Notes: generated from the letters alone by a model not told the origin. 49,265 nt of DNA from Nitrospira sp. (GCA_009594865.1 VOPT01000014.1:1-49265); one strand, 5' to 3'. Positions 40,603 to 49,265 are shown, counted from the first letter of the stretch. Translations and numbers: made by a program.

Positions 40603-43044
40603 ATGGGTGTAACCACCACGGCAAAGCGCGGTGACGCCCGCTCAGCCCCTTCCCGTTCCTCTCATGTGAAGCGCGAAGTGATCGGGGTTCTCCTGATCGC
40701 AGTCGGTCTCTTGATCCTGCTCAGTCTGGTGTCGTTTGTTCCCGGCGACGCCAAATCGATTGCGGCATCCGGAGCAGCCGGCAATCAGCCCAAAAACATG
40801 ATCGGGTCGGTCGGAGCGCTGTCGGCGGCCGCTTGTTTCTTCATGGTCGGTGGTGCCGCCTACCTCTTTCCGATTCTACTCGGGCTTCTCGGTGCGCGCT
40901 GTTTCACCCCTATCCCTCTCACGATGCGACTCAGGAATGCGGGCAGCGGACTGGCTGCGATGGTATTTTTGAGCGCGCTCTTGCACCTCGAAGTGACGGC
41001 GGTCCCTACGATTTCCAGCGGATGGGTCAATCGCGGCTTAGCCGGCGGCATCATCGGCCAGGTGTTGGCCGACGGCGTGCGCAGTTATTTCGCCACGACC
41101 GGCGCGCATATTGTGGTGCTCACCGGGTTGATGGTGGCCCTGCTGTTTACGGTGCCTTTGTCGTTGACGGCATTGCTGCAGCGGGTTCCGGACTGGTGGA
41201 TCGCTGCCCGCGAGCGTATGACGCAGCTCGTGCCGGAGTGGCCGGTGAAGCAGGATGAGCCGATGGCTCAGCCGAAGCGGGCTCGTGTGAAAGTCGCCCG
41301 CCCGGCACGCGAGATAGACGAGCCGGAACTCGACCGTGAAGTGCAGGTGGTGGCGGAGGCCGTTGAGCAAATCGCAGTCCCCATGATTCCTCCCAAGATC
41401 CAGCCGCCGATGAAAGTTGAAAAGCGTGCTACGTCTGAAGACGAACCGGCTGCCGCGGTGGCGACGAGTCCATCCGTGTCCGATGGATATGTGTTGCCGG
41501 ATCCGCAAGAGTTATTGAGCGATCCATCCGGTCCTATCGCCCGCCTCAGCGACGATGAACTGAAGCTGCAGTCGGAAATTCTGACCAAGGCTCTGAAGAG
41601 TTTTGCGATTGAAGGGCGCGTGACGGAAGTGCGGCCGGGTCCGGTCGTCACCATGTATGAATTCGAGCCGGCGCCCGGCACCAAGGTCGCGCGCATCGTG
41701 AACCTGGCCGATGACTTGGCTCTTGCGCTGAAGGCGATCAGTCTGCGCATCGTGGCCCCCTTGCCGGGTAAATCCGTCGTCGGCATCGAAGTGCCGAATC
41801 CGCATCGGGAAATGGTGTCGATGAAGGAGGTCGTCACCAGTGAGGCCTTTTCACGTTCACGCTCGAAATTGAGTCTGGCCCTCGGGAAGGATATTTTCGG
41901 CGGCGCGGTCTGTGCCGATCTGCAAACCATGCCGCATCTGCTGGTTGCGGGGGCCACCGGCGCCGGCAAGAGCGTCGGCCTCAATACGATGCTGCTCAGT
42001 ATCCTGTTCAGCGCGCGGCCGGATGAAGTGAAATTGCTCCTCATCGATCCTAAAATGCTGGAGTTTCAAAGTTACGACGGGATTCCACACCTGCTTCGTC
42101 CCGTGATCACCGATCCCAAGTCCGCGGCGCGCGGGCTTGGCTGGGTAGTGCAGGAAATGGAACGGCGGTACAAGCTGCTGGCCGAAGCCGGAGTGCGCAG
42201 CATCGATGCGTACAATCGGCGTATTTCTGAAGTGCAGGGCGCGGTGTCGGATGTCTGGCAATCCGGGAAAGCCGAGCAGGTCGAACTGACGTTTCTGTCC
42301 GAGGAGGAACGGCTTTCGAAAGGCGAAGATGCGGAACCGGCCGGGGAGAACGGGCCGACTGATTCGGTCAAGCCGAGCCCGCCGGAACCGCTCCCGTACA
42401 TCATGGTGATGATCGATGAGTTGGCCGATCTCATGATGGTGGCTCCGAAGGATGTCGAGGACAAGATCGCCCGGCTGGCCCAGATGGCACGCGCCTCCGG
42501 TATTCATTTGGTACTCGCGACGCAACGGCCGTCGGTGGATGTGTTGACCGGCCTCATTAAGGCGAACTTTCCGGCCCGGATCGCGTTTCAGGTGTCATCC
42601 AAAACCGACTCCCGCACGATTCTCGACGCCAACGGGGCGGAGGCGCTGCTGGGCCGCGGTGACATGTTGTATCTCGCGTCGGGGACCGGGAAATTGATGC
42701 GCATCCATGGATCGTTTGTGTCGGATGACGATGTGCGGCGGGTGGTCGAGTTTGTGAAGAAGCAGGCCTTGCCCTCGTATTGCCGCGAACTGCAATCGCT
42801 CAAGATCGAAGAGGCGGAAGAGGAGCAGGCGAAAGACGAAGTATATGAACAGGCGAAGGACCTGGTCCTCTCGACGGGCCAGGCGTCTGCCTCGTTGATC
42901 CAGCGCCGCTTGCGAGTGGGGTATCCCCGGGCGGCGCGCATGATCGAACAGATGGAGGCGGAGGGCGTCGTCGGCGCGGCCGGTCGTGATGGACGTCGGG
43001 AAGTGCTGGGTCGTCGCGGCCCGGTCGGTGGAGATGAGGCATGA
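40603..43044 (+). CDS. ftsK: DNA translocase FtsK/SpoIIIE
   Basis: 813 residues from the ATG at 40603; a TTG at 40567 coincides with the promoter -35 and is rejected. The N-terminal 200 residues have four membrane helices, then a linker rich in Ala, Pro and Glu (about 210-300). The motor domain has GATGAGKS (K456, Walker A) and MVMIDELADLMM (D605-E606, Walker B), then ARASGIHLVLATQRPSVDV. The C-terminal winged helix (gamma domain, GYPRAARMIEQME) reads chromosome polarity sequences. FtsK pumps DNA at the septum and activates XerCD recombination. Unusual: about 55 low-complexity residues (near 542-598) lie between the RRYKLLAEAGVRSIDAYN segment and Walker B, where relatives have far fewer. Confidence 0.96.
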   Translation: MGVTTTAKRGDARSAPSRSSHVKREVIGVLLIAVGLLILLSLVSFVPGDAKSIAASGAAGNQPKNMIGSVGALSAAACFFMVGGAAYLFPILLGLLGARCFTPIPLTMRLRNAGSGLAAMVFLSALLHLEVTAVPTISSGWVNRGLAGGIIGQVLADGVRSYFATTGAHIVVLTGLMVALLFTVPLSLTALLQRVPDWWIAARERMTQLVPEWPVKQDEPMAQPKRARVKVARPAREIDEPELDREVQVVAEAVEQIAVPMIPPKIQPPMKVEKRATSEDEPAAAVATSPSVSDGYVLPDPQELLSDPSGPIARLSDDELKLQSEILTKALKSFAIEGRVTEVRPGPVVTMYEFEPAPGTKVARIVNLADDLALALKAISLRIVAPLPGKSVVGIEVPNPHREMVSMKEVVTSEAFSRSRSKLSLALGKDIFGGAVCADLQTMPHLLVAGATGAGKSVGLNTMLLSILFSARPDEVKLLLIDPKMLEFQSYDGIPHLLRPVITDPKSAARGLGWVVQEMERRYKLLAEAGVRSIDAYNRRISEVQGAVSDVWQSGKAEQVELTFLSEEERLSKGEDAEPAGENGPTDSVKPSPPEPLPYIMVMIDELADLMMVAPKDVEDKIARLAQMARASGIHLVLATQRPSVDVLTGLIKANFPARIAFQVSSKTDSRTILDANGAEALLGRGDMLYLASGTGKLMRIHGSFVSDDDVRRVVEFVKKQALPSYCRELQSLKIEEAEEEQAKDEVYEQAKDLVLSTGQASASLIQRRLRVGYPRAARMIEQMEAEGVVGAAGRDGRREVLGRRGPVGGDEA

Positions 43045-43763
43045 TGCGGATATGGTTCGCCCTTGTGTGGCTGCTCGTGACGGGAATGCCGGCCCTTGCG
43101 CAACCGGTCAAACCGGATGAGCCGGCGGTCGACCTCCAGGCGCTGCACGAAGTGCAGGAGGTGGTGAAGAACATTCAGTTGCGGTATGAAAAGACCAAGG
43201 ATTTGCAGGCGTCATTCACGCAGAAAACCAGGATCGAAGGATTCTCGACGCCGGTGATTTCAACCGGCCACTTTTACATCAAGAAGCCTGGCAAATTGCG
43301 GTGGGATTATATCGAACCGGCCACGGAAGAAATCTACGTCAACAAAGACGATGTGAAGATGTATGTGCCGGAGCATAAGCAGGTCCTGGTGGGCAAGCTC
43401 ACGTATATGGCCGCCTCACAGGCGCCGCTGCAACTCTTGCAGGGTGTCGCCAAGCTGGATGAGGAATTCGATATCCAACCGATGCCGAACAAGGAGCGGG
43501 GAGCCGGAGGTATTCTCCTGGTCTCGCTGACCCCAAAACAGGGACGGGCCGAACCGGAGCGGGCGATTCAGAAAATCGTGATCGAGGTGCAGCCCAAAAC
43601 CTACTTCCTCAAAACCATCGCGCTGCATGAGGTGAGCGGGAATGTCGCCACGTTTGAGTTTTCAGAACTGAAGCCGAACAGCGGATTGAAGGACGACCTA
43701 TTTGATTTCAAGGCCCCGGGCGATGTAGAAATCGTACGGGCGCCGGTGTTGAGCCGACCTTAG
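43041..43763 (+). CDS. lolA: Outer-membrane lipoprotein carrier protein LolA
   Basis: 240 residues. Residues 1-20 are a signal peptide ending in PALA. The LolA pattern is clear: LRYEKTKDLQASFTQKT, TGHFYIKKPGKLRWDY at about 75-90, EIYVNKDDVKMYVPEHKQV and the C-terminal FEFSELKPNSGLKDDLFDFKAP. LolA takes lipoproteins from the LolCDE transporter across the periplasm to the outer membrane, consistent with the several lipoproteins of this window. The start overlaps the end of ftsK by four bases. Confidence 0.95.
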   Translation: MMRIWFALVWLLVTGMPALAQPVKPDEPAVDLQALHEVQEVVKNIQLRYEKTKDLQASFTQKTRIEGFSTPVISTGHFYIKKPGKLRWDYIEPATEEIYVNKDDVKMYVPEHKQVLVGKLTYMAASQAPLQLLQGVAKLDEEFDIQPMPNKERGAGGILLVSLTPKQGRAEPERAIQKIVIEVQPKTYFLKTIALHEVSGNVATFEFSELKPNSGLKDDLFDFKAPGDVEIVRAPVLSRP

Positions 43764-43773
43764 CCCGCACTAT

Positions 43774-43802
43774 TCACGAATGCCCCACGACGGCATTCAT
43801 GA
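43774..43802 (+). terminator. Stem-loop after lolA
   Basis: TCA-C-GAATGCC pairs with GGCATTC-A-TGA (one mismatch in 11 pairs) around a seven-base loop, starting 11 bases after the lolA stop. There is no T-run after it. It lies directly before repeat copy C and probably ends the ftsK-lolA transcript or protects its 3' end. Confidence 0.5.
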
Positions 43803-43815
43803 GTAATCCGAGCCA

Positions 43816-43927
43816 GCAGATGATGAAAACGACCCCCAGCTTCGTTCTCGCATCGCAGGGAACCTCAACGACCGCCAGAGTACGCCTCGATTCTCTGCTC
43901 GCTGGACGGCCGTGTTGACCATCCTGC
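43816..43927 (+). repeat. Palindromic interspersed repeat, copy C (degenerate)
   Basis: Blocks CCAGCTTCGTTCTCGC, CCTCAACG, GTACGCCTCG, GCTCGCTG and ATCCTGC occur in the same order as in copies A and B, with the outer arm GCAGATGATGAAAAC degraded and the central CGTACC stem lost. About 112 bases. It is 52 bases downstream of lolA in the same orientation as that gene. Its divergence suggests an old, decaying copy. Confidence 0.75.
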
Positions 43928-44017
43928 GAGCGCACGAAGAGTGCTTTAGGAACTCAAGAAACAAACAACACGCACGGGTGAGCCGGACATCGTGAATCAA
44001 GATGTGGTGAGGGAAGT

Positions 44018-44782
44018 ATGACGCAAGCTTGTGTGAGCGGCGTGACCGAAGCAGTGGATCGGGCTGTTGCGGCCCTGGATCTCGATCGCTTGGAACGGGA
44101 GTATTGGGCGCAGAACGAGTTTCTGTACATTCCGCAGTTTCTGCCGCGCGAGTTTGTCGAGGCCGAGCTGACCTCACAGGCGCAGGCGCTCAAATCCGGG
44201 CTGAACCGGAACTACATTCCCGGACATAAGAAGGGCGGCAGTGTCAGCTATTACACGGTGAGGGAGCAGGCACCGCAGTTCATGGACCTGTATCGCTCCG
44301 ATGCCTTTCGAGCCATGCTCAACCGGTTGACCAAGGTCAATCTCCTGCTCTGCCCCGATAACGATCCGCATTCCTGCGCGTTGTATTACTACACGGAGGC
44401 CGGCGACCACATCGGATACCATTACGATACCTCCTACTATAAAGGCGCGCGATACACGATCCTGCTGGGATTGTTGGATCAGTCGAAGCAATGCCGCCTA
44501 GTGTGTGACCTGTTCAAAGATGTGCCGGGAAAGCAGCCGGTGCATATGGAATTGGCCACGGCGCCCGGAGATCTGGTGATCTTCAACGGCGACAAGCTCT
44601 GGCATGCCGTGACGCCGCTCGGCGCTCAAGAGGAGCGGATCGTGCTGACCCTAGAGTACGTAACCAATCCGGACATGGGCGCGTTTAAACGCCTCTATTC
44701 CAATCTGAAGGACTCGTTCGCGTACTTCGGATTACGATCCGTGTTTAAACGCGCCTATTCTTCTTCTCGTTCCCGCGCCTAA
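44018..44782 (+). CDS. 2-oxoglutarate/Fe(II)-dependent oxygenase-like protein
   Basis: 254 residues with a ribosome binding site (GAGGGA) three bases before the ATG. The iron site of the double-stranded beta-helix is seen as H135-x-D137 in YHYDTSY and H196 in WHAVTP, with R207 (EERIVLTLEY) as the likely 2-oxoglutarate ligand, the usual H-x-D...H...R arrangement. Such enzymes hydroxylate or otherwise oxidise amino acids, lipids or protein side chains. The substrate is unknown and no biosynthetic partner is adjacent. Two near-identical stretches, FKRLYSN and FKRAYSS, occur close together at the C-terminus. Confidence 0.82.
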   Translation: MTQACVSGVTEAVDRAVAALDLDRLEREYWAQNEFLYIPQFLPREFVEAELTSQAQALKSGLNRNYIPGHKKGGSVSYYTVREQAPQFMDLYRSDAFRAMLNRLTKVNLLLCPDNDPHSCALYYYTEAGDHIGYHYDTSYYKGARYTILLGLLDQSKQCRLVCDLFKDVPGKQPVHMELATAPGDLVIFNGDKLWHAVTPLGAQEERIVLTLEYVTNPDMGAFKRLYSNLKDSFAYFGLRSVFKRAYSSSRSRA

Positions 44783-44828
44783 GCCTGCCGGCCTTGCCTC
44801 GTCGACGGCTTGTGCTCCCTTCCCCTTA

Positions 44829-47558
44829 CTACGACAAGGCCGGAAAACGCAGCCTGAACGTGCTGCCTTGCCCCTCGGTACTGTCCACGGTAATCGTGCC
44901 TGCATGCCGGGTCACGATCTTATGCACGATGCTGAGACCCAGCCCCGTCCCCTTTCCCGGCGCCTTGGTCGTAAAGAACGGATCAAAAATACGCGGTCGC
45001 ACAGCAGCAGGAATGCCCGGCCCGCTGTCTGAAATCGTCACCTCGATCCACGCACCGTCTTGAGCCGCGCCTAAGGTCAGGCTCCCGGTCCCGTTCATGG
45101 CTTGGGTGGCATTATTGATTAAGTTGACGAAGACCTGATCGATTTCGCTCTTGCGTGCGCGCAGAAACACGGGCCCGTCGAACCGCGTGACGACATCGAC
45201 GTAGCCGAAATGGGGGCCGCGGCGCGCCATTTTGACCGCCTCCATCAGCCGCTCCGCCACATCGATTTCTGTTTCCCCATCACTGCCGGCGGAACGGGCA
45301 TAGCCGGCGAAATCGCGCACCACATTGGAGATGTGGCGTGCGTAGCCCACGATGTCGGCAGCAAATTCCTGAATCATCGCCGGGTCTTTTTCCTCTTGAA
45401 TCAGTTCGGCCATGCTGAGTATGGCCTGGGCCGGGTTGTTGATCTCGTGCGCCATTCCCGACACCATCGTGTCAAGACTGGTGAGTTTCTCCGATTGGAT
45501 CAGTTGATCCTGGAGATGTTTGTCGTCAGTGACATCCCACAGCACCATGCCGATCTGATACTGGGCGGTGTCCGGCGTGGATACCGGGAAGAAGCGATAC
45601 CGGTAGAGCCGTGAGGCGACTTGGCATTCGCGCTCGGGTGTCTGGTGTGGTGAGTCGGCATTGAGTCTCGCCCATTCCTTGACCAATCGTTGCGTCGCGG
45701 CGTCACTGAGCGCGAGGCATGCAGACAAAGGTCGGCCCACTAAGGATGCACCCGCCACGCCGAAGTAGTGATGCGCCAGGGTATTGGCATACTGGATCTG
45801 TAAATCACGGCCACAGAGCAAAATAGCGCCTGGCAGACTGGCCAGCACATTCTGTGTCATCCGATGGGTCGCGCGTAATGCAGCGCCGGCCTGCGCGCGG
45901 TCGATAAATTGTCCGATCTTCATGCCGCTATCAGTCAAGATGTGGATGAGTTGGCGATCAGGAGGGCGAGGCTTGTCGGCCAAGAGTTCCAGTACCCCAT
46001 GGATCACACTGCCGGTCCGGATGGGGATGAGGCAGGCTCCGTGTATCCCGAGCCGGGCGGCCGTCGGGGCGCGCGTGAAGCGAGCATCCGTCAACGCGTC
46101 GGGAATCCACAGCGGGAGTTTCGTGCTCCAGACCAGACCAGGAAAATCCATTCCCGGAGGGAACTCGCTGTTCCGGCAGATCGCGGCGAACTCATCCCAT
46201 CGGCACGATGGCCGGATCCACGTAGCCTCACAGGCCAGCCGCTCGTTCATCGGCTCTTTGTGCCAGAAAAGGGTCATGTCCCATGGGCCCATTTCTCCGA
46301 TTACACGGAGCAATTGTGGAACGACTTCTTCGAGCGTGCCGGTCTGCGCGAGGATATGGCTGATCGAAAGTTGCGCCTGCTGCAAACCTTCCAGCTGCTT
46401 CCGGGCGGTAATATCCTGAAAGACCACCACCACGCCAACGGGACGATCTTGTTCACGGATCGGACTGGTGACGTATTGGACCGGAAAAGACGCCCCGCTT
46501 TTGCTGATGAACAGGGCGTTTTGAACGCGGTGCACGGCTCCGTCGCGTACTGCCGCGGAAAGACACAAGGGGTCCGAGCCCGGCTCGGTGGCCTCACCAT
46601 CACGTCTATGCAGGAGCGGGACTAAGGGTTTGCCGATCAATTCGGCAGCACTCCACTCCAGCATTCGCGCCGCCGTGGCGTTCACGAAGGTCGTGCGTCC
46701 TTCGAGGTCGAGCCCGAAAATGCCTTCTCCGGCGGCATCGAGAATCAGGGCGTTCTGGTGACTGAGCCGGACGACGGAGTCTTCGGCCTTTTTGCGGCGG
46801 GTGATGTTGCGAATGATTCCGCTGAAAAATGCGCCCTCCTTGGCGCGCCAGGAGGCCAAGGAGAGTTCGATGGGAAACTCGTCTCCGGTTTTGGTCAGAC
46901 CGACCAATTCAACGGTTTTGCCGATCATTCTCGGGGGCGATCCATTGCGAAGGCGCATGATGCCGGCGTCGTGCGCCGCACGGAAACGATCCGGCATGAG
47001 CATGACGAGAGACTGCCCGAGGGCCTCCCGTTTGGAATATCCGAACATCCGTTCCGCCGCCCCGTTCCACCAGATGATATGGCCGTAGTGGTCAGCCAGG
47101 ACAATGGCGTCGGTGGCCGATTCCACCAGCGCGCGAAATCGCTCTTCGCTGGCATGCAGCGCGTCCTCGACATGTTCGGCGCGTACCGCGAGCCCTTTCA
47201 CTGAAACGGCGCGGCGAATGACGGCCTTCAGTTCCTGCCCGTTGTACGGTTTGGTCAGATAGGCAAATGCACCTTTGGCGAGCGAACCGATGGTGTTCTC
47301 GGAGGTGGCGTTTCCAGTCAGAATAATCACGGGGAGCGAGGCGTCCAACTCCATCAGCACTTTCAGCACCGAGAGTCCGTTCAGGTCAGGCAGCTGGATG
47401 TCGAGAATGGCTGCCCCGTACTGTCGCCGTTTCGCCTGAGACAGGGCCTCATGCCCCGACCCTGCGCTCTCGACCAGATAACCTTCATGTCGCAGCATGT
47501 CGGTGAGGGATTCCCGGATATCGCGATCGTCGTCAACAATGAGTACGGCGGTATGCAC
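44829..47558 (-). CDS. Hybrid sensor histidine kinase with N-terminal receiver, PAS and GAF domains
   Basis: 909 residues from a GTG at 47558. An N-terminal receiver domain (1-120: VDDD at 8-11, phospho-acceptor D53 in ILDIQLPD, YLTKPY) is followed by two PAS domains (about 140-250 and 265-390), a GAF domain (about 400-560), a third PAS (about 575-690) and a HisKA/HATPase kinase core with GMAHEINNP (H704), NLINNATQAM, ISDSGPGIP and GTGLGLSIV. No membrane helix is seen, so the protein is probably cytosolic and senses an internal signal. A receiver at the N-terminus is typical of kinases that pass phosphate from another kinase onward, perhaps the one encoded next door. Confidence 0.93.
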   Translation of the reverse strand: MHTAVLIVDDDRDIRESLTDMLRHEGYLVESAGSGHEALSQAKRRQYGAAILDIQLPDLNGLSVLKVLMELDASLPVIILTGNATSENTIGSLAKGAFAYLTKPYNGQELKAVIRRAVSVKGLAVRAEHVEDALHASEERFRALVESATDAIVLADHYGHIIWWNGAAERMFGYSKREALGQSLVMLMPDRFRAAHDAGIMRLRNGSPPRMIGKTVELVGLTKTGDEFPIELSLASWRAKEGAFFSGIIRNITRRKKAEDSVVRLSHQNALILDAAGEGIFGLDLEGRTTFVNATAARMLEWSAAELIGKPLVPLLHRRDGEATEPGSDPLCLSAAVRDGAVHRVQNALFISKSGASFPVQYVTSPIREQDRPVGVVVVFQDITARKQLEGLQQAQLSISHILAQTGTLEEVVPQLLRVIGEMGPWDMTLFWHKEPMNERLACEATWIRPSCRWDEFAAICRNSEFPPGMDFPGLVWSTKLPLWIPDALTDARFTRAPTAARLGIHGACLIPIRTGSVIHGVLELLADKPRPPDRQLIHILTDSGMKIGQFIDRAQAGAALRATHRMTQNVLASLPGAILLCGRDLQIQYANTLAHHYFGVAGASLVGRPLSACLALSDAATQRLVKEWARLNADSPHQTPERECQVASRLYRYRFFPVSTPDTAQYQIGMVLWDVTDDKHLQDQLIQSEKLTSLDTMVSGMAHEINNPAQAILSMAELIQEEKDPAMIQEFAADIVGYARHISNVVRDFAGYARSAGSDGETEIDVAERLMEAVKMARRGPHFGYVDVVTRFDGPVFLRARKSEIDQVFVNLINNATQAMNGTGSLTLGAAQDGAWIEVTISDSGPGIPAAVRPRIFDPFFTTKAPGKGTGLGLSIVHKIVTRHAGTITVDSTEGQGSTFRLRFPALS

Positions 47559-47798
47559 GGTGAGGCCACTCCAGCTGTGAAAGATCCTGCGTGAGTGATG
47601 TCCGCAATACCCATGCCGAAATCAGCAGGTTGATACGTATCCGAGGTGGACGACCAACTCATTGATTCTCCAGTGAAGGAAAATATTCTGACAGACGGAT
47701 AATCGAGGACAGTCCAGTGGTGGCCGTGCAAAACAATGCGGCTATTATCGGATCGGATACAGGGAGTAGAGCGATGTCGGGTCGAGGGACGAGCGGCT

Positions 47799-49265
47799 CT
47801 ACAGTGTGGACGGTGGCGTGGTGGCGAGCGGCAAGGTGAAGGAGAACTGTGTTCCCGTACCCAATCGACTCTCTACCCACATCTGACCGCCGTGCAGGGT
47901 GACGAGGCTTTTCGTAATGAAGAGACCGAGCTGGGCACCTTGCGAGGTCGGCATGGCGGATTCCACTTTGGAAAATTCGTTAAACACCAGCGGCAACTCG
48001 TCAGGGGCAATCCCACAGCCGGTGTCCGCGACGGTAATTTGGATGAAGCGTGCATCATGGGCACTGCATCGCACGGAGACGTGTCCGGAATGCGGGGTGA
48101 ACTTGATGGCGTTGCCGACGAGATTCCACAGAATTTGCTCAAGTTTGTCACGATCGGCATAGACCGCGAGGGGCTGCTCGCAGGGGAGAACCGCCAGCGT
48201 AATGGATTTTTCTGCCGCCAGCGTCTGAAAGCTCTCCACCACATCTCGGACAAAGGCATCGATGGACAAGGACTCCGGCTTGATGTCGATGCGTCCGACA
48301 TCCAGGCGCGACCAATCGAGCAATTGATTGATGATCCTCGTCAGGCGATCCACGTTGTGTTTGACACGCTGCAGATAGTGCTCTTGCCGTTCGGACAGTT
48401 GACCGGTCAGTCCGTCCAGCATGTTTTCGACGAACCCTTTAATGGACGTCATCGGCGTGCGCAATTCGTGAGAGGCCACGGAGACGAATTTCGAACGTCG
48501 TTGATCGTGGTCTTGCAGGCGTTCGTTGACGGACTGCAATTCATGCGTCCGTTCCTCCACGCGTCGTTCGAGATGTTCCGTCAGAGTGGCCAGTTCGGTA
48601 TAGGCCCGCGCATTGTCCACCGCGACGGCCACATGACTGGCAACGGTGACGAGCAGATCGAGATCCTCCTGGGTGCAAGGCTGTGCACCGCGGTCAGCCC
48701 CGAGATATCCGAGAATGCGCTGCTGGCTGCGGAGCGGGGCCGCGACGAAGGACGACAATCCTACCTGGCGAAGCCAGGGCAGGACGGGAGGAGAGATGTG
48801 GTCGGCGACGGTCTCAATATCCGGGACCAGGACGGGTTTCCCATGCAAGAGAATTTCCGCGGCGAACCCGTCGTCCTCCTGCACCGGAATGATCAGGCGC
48901 CTCGCCGCCTCCTCCGCCTCTGGGGGCATCCCGAGCATTTGTCCGACTGTGGCGATGCCGCGCTCGCTGTCCCACAAAAAAAGCACCATCCTGGCAAACC
49001 CGAGATTTTCACTGAGCAGCTGGAGCACTGTGGAAAGAAGGCGATCGAGGTCGAGGGTGGACGTAATCGCTGCGCTGGATTGATTCAACGTCGTCAGCTG
49101 GGTGACATGACGGCGGATGGTTTCGAGGTTGGCGGAGATGGCCTGATTGCGTTCCTGCAGGGACTTCGTCATCACGTTAAAGAGGGCTGTCAGCTGGCCG
49201 ACTTCATCTTCTGTGGTGGGGACGACAAACGTGGAGAGATCGCCTTCTCCTACTTTCCGTGCTCC
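47799..49265 (-). CDS. HAMP-GAF sensor histidine kinase, N-terminus outside window
   Basis: The frame is open to the window edge; the ATG at 49175 is internal, since the 30 codons before it (VGEGDLSTFVVPTTEDEVG) form a HAMP domain that must follow a membrane helix outside the window. Then come a helical linker, a GAF domain (about 50-190 from that ATG), a coiled coil (ERTHELQSVNERLQ), HisKA with SHELRTP (His codon at 48468-48470), and HATPase with GNAIKFTP, DTGCGIAP and a final loop. A membrane-bound sensor kinase. It is followed after 240 bases by the receiver-kinase gene on the same strand; the gap holds nothing I can name. Together they may form a phosphorelay. Confidence 0.92.
   Translation of the reverse strand, partial: GARKVGEGDLSTFVVPTTEDEVGQLTALFNVMTKSLQERNQAISANLETIRRHVTQLTTLNQSSAAITSTLDLDRLLSTVLQLLSENLGFARMVLFLWDSERGIATVGQMLGMPPEAEEAARRLIIPVQEDDGFAAEILLHGKPVLVPDIETVADHISPPVLPWLRQVGLSSFVAAPLRSQQRILGYLGADRGAQPCTQEDLDLLVTVASHVAVAVDNARAYTELATLTEHLERRVEERTHELQSVNERLQDHDQRRSKFVSVASHELRTPMTSIKGFVENMLDGLTGQLSERQEHYLQRVKHNVDRLTRIINQLLDWSRLDVGRIDIKPESLSIDAFVRDVVESFQTLAAEKSITLAVLPCEQPLAVYADRDKLEQILWNLVGNAIKFTPHSGHVSVRCSAHDARFIQITVADTGCGIAPDELPLVFNEFSKVESAMPTSQGAQLGLFITKSLVTLHGGQMWVESRLGTGTQFSFTLPLATTPPSTL

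Noticed and set aside
47381..47731. Leftward 116-residue frame before the receiver-kinase gene with a plausible GGAGA site
   Set aside because: Most of it overlaps the receiver domain in another frame, and the composition is poor; not supported as a gene.
1..49265. CRISPR arrays, tRNA and rRNA genes, transposases, phage genes
   Set aside because: Looked for by eye on both strands; no regularly spaced repeats, no convincing tRNA cloverleaf and no transposase or integrase motif were found.

Overview
The window looks like chromosomal DNA of a GC-rich Gram-negative bacterium. Several gene types suggest a Nitrospira-like member of the Nitrospirota: LL-diaminopimelate aminotransferase as the lysine branch, a Wzm/Wzt polysaccharide exporter, LolA with many lipoproteins, separate arginine-dihydrolase and archaeal-type ornithine-cyclodeaminase genes, and a family of palindromic repeats at gene ends. 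This placement is inference from gene content, not a database match. No rRNA, tRNA, CRISPR array, transposase or phage gene was found. Most of the window is dense, ordinary core genome.

Layout. 1-7440 (+): end of a lytic transglycosylase, a glycerate 2-kinase, a rifampicin-phosphotransferase-shaped PEP-utilising enzyme, RmuC, a MazG-type pyrophosphohydrolase and a zinc-ribbon PilZ protein. 7521-10208 (-): panC, folK and dapL. 10474-11675 (+): an acyltransferase-3 gene broken by a one-base frameshift. 11764-12812: a DUF1499 protein and a lipoprotein. 13153-15330: wzm and wzt, the latter with a tandem duplication inside its Walker B motif. 15481-22115: mostly small hypothetical, membrane and envelope proteins, a PmtA-like methyltransferase, a histidine phosphatase, a seven-Asp-box lipoprotein and an AttH/CrtC-like secreted protein. 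22294-25650 (+): Lon-substrate-domain protein, a two-gene ABC exporter and a SirB1-type protein. 25946-29423: MBL hydrolase with MarR regulator, HEAT-repeat membrane protein, metallophosphoesterase with a secreted partner. 29545-32739: truD, then ornithine cyclodeaminase and arginine dihydrolase. 33252-39341: gpsA-larB, larC, a cation exchanger and pdxA. 39360-43763: a small protein, ksgA, ftsK and lolA. 44018-49265: a 2OG-Fe(II) oxygenase and two large sensor kinases, the second running off the window.

How the genes work together. Many neighbours overlap by four bases (rmuC/mazG-like, panC/folK, MBL/marR, OCD/argZ, gpsA/larB, ftsK/lolA), which implies translational coupling. The arginine dihydrolase plus ornithine cyclodeaminase pair should turn arginine into proline and release ammonia, the two activities that some cyanobacteria carry on one polypeptide. 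LarB and LarC are two of the three nickel-pincer-cofactor enzymes; LarE and any client enzyme are outside the window.

The most unusual signals are: promoters of gpsA, ftsK, marR and the HEAT gene placed so that transcription should start at or next to the start codon (leaderless mRNAs); a palindromic repeat, present three times, of which two copies supply the TAG stop codon of the gene before them; the duplicated Walker B in wzt; and the frameshifted acyltransferase. No clearly new multi-gene defence or biosynthetic system is visible.
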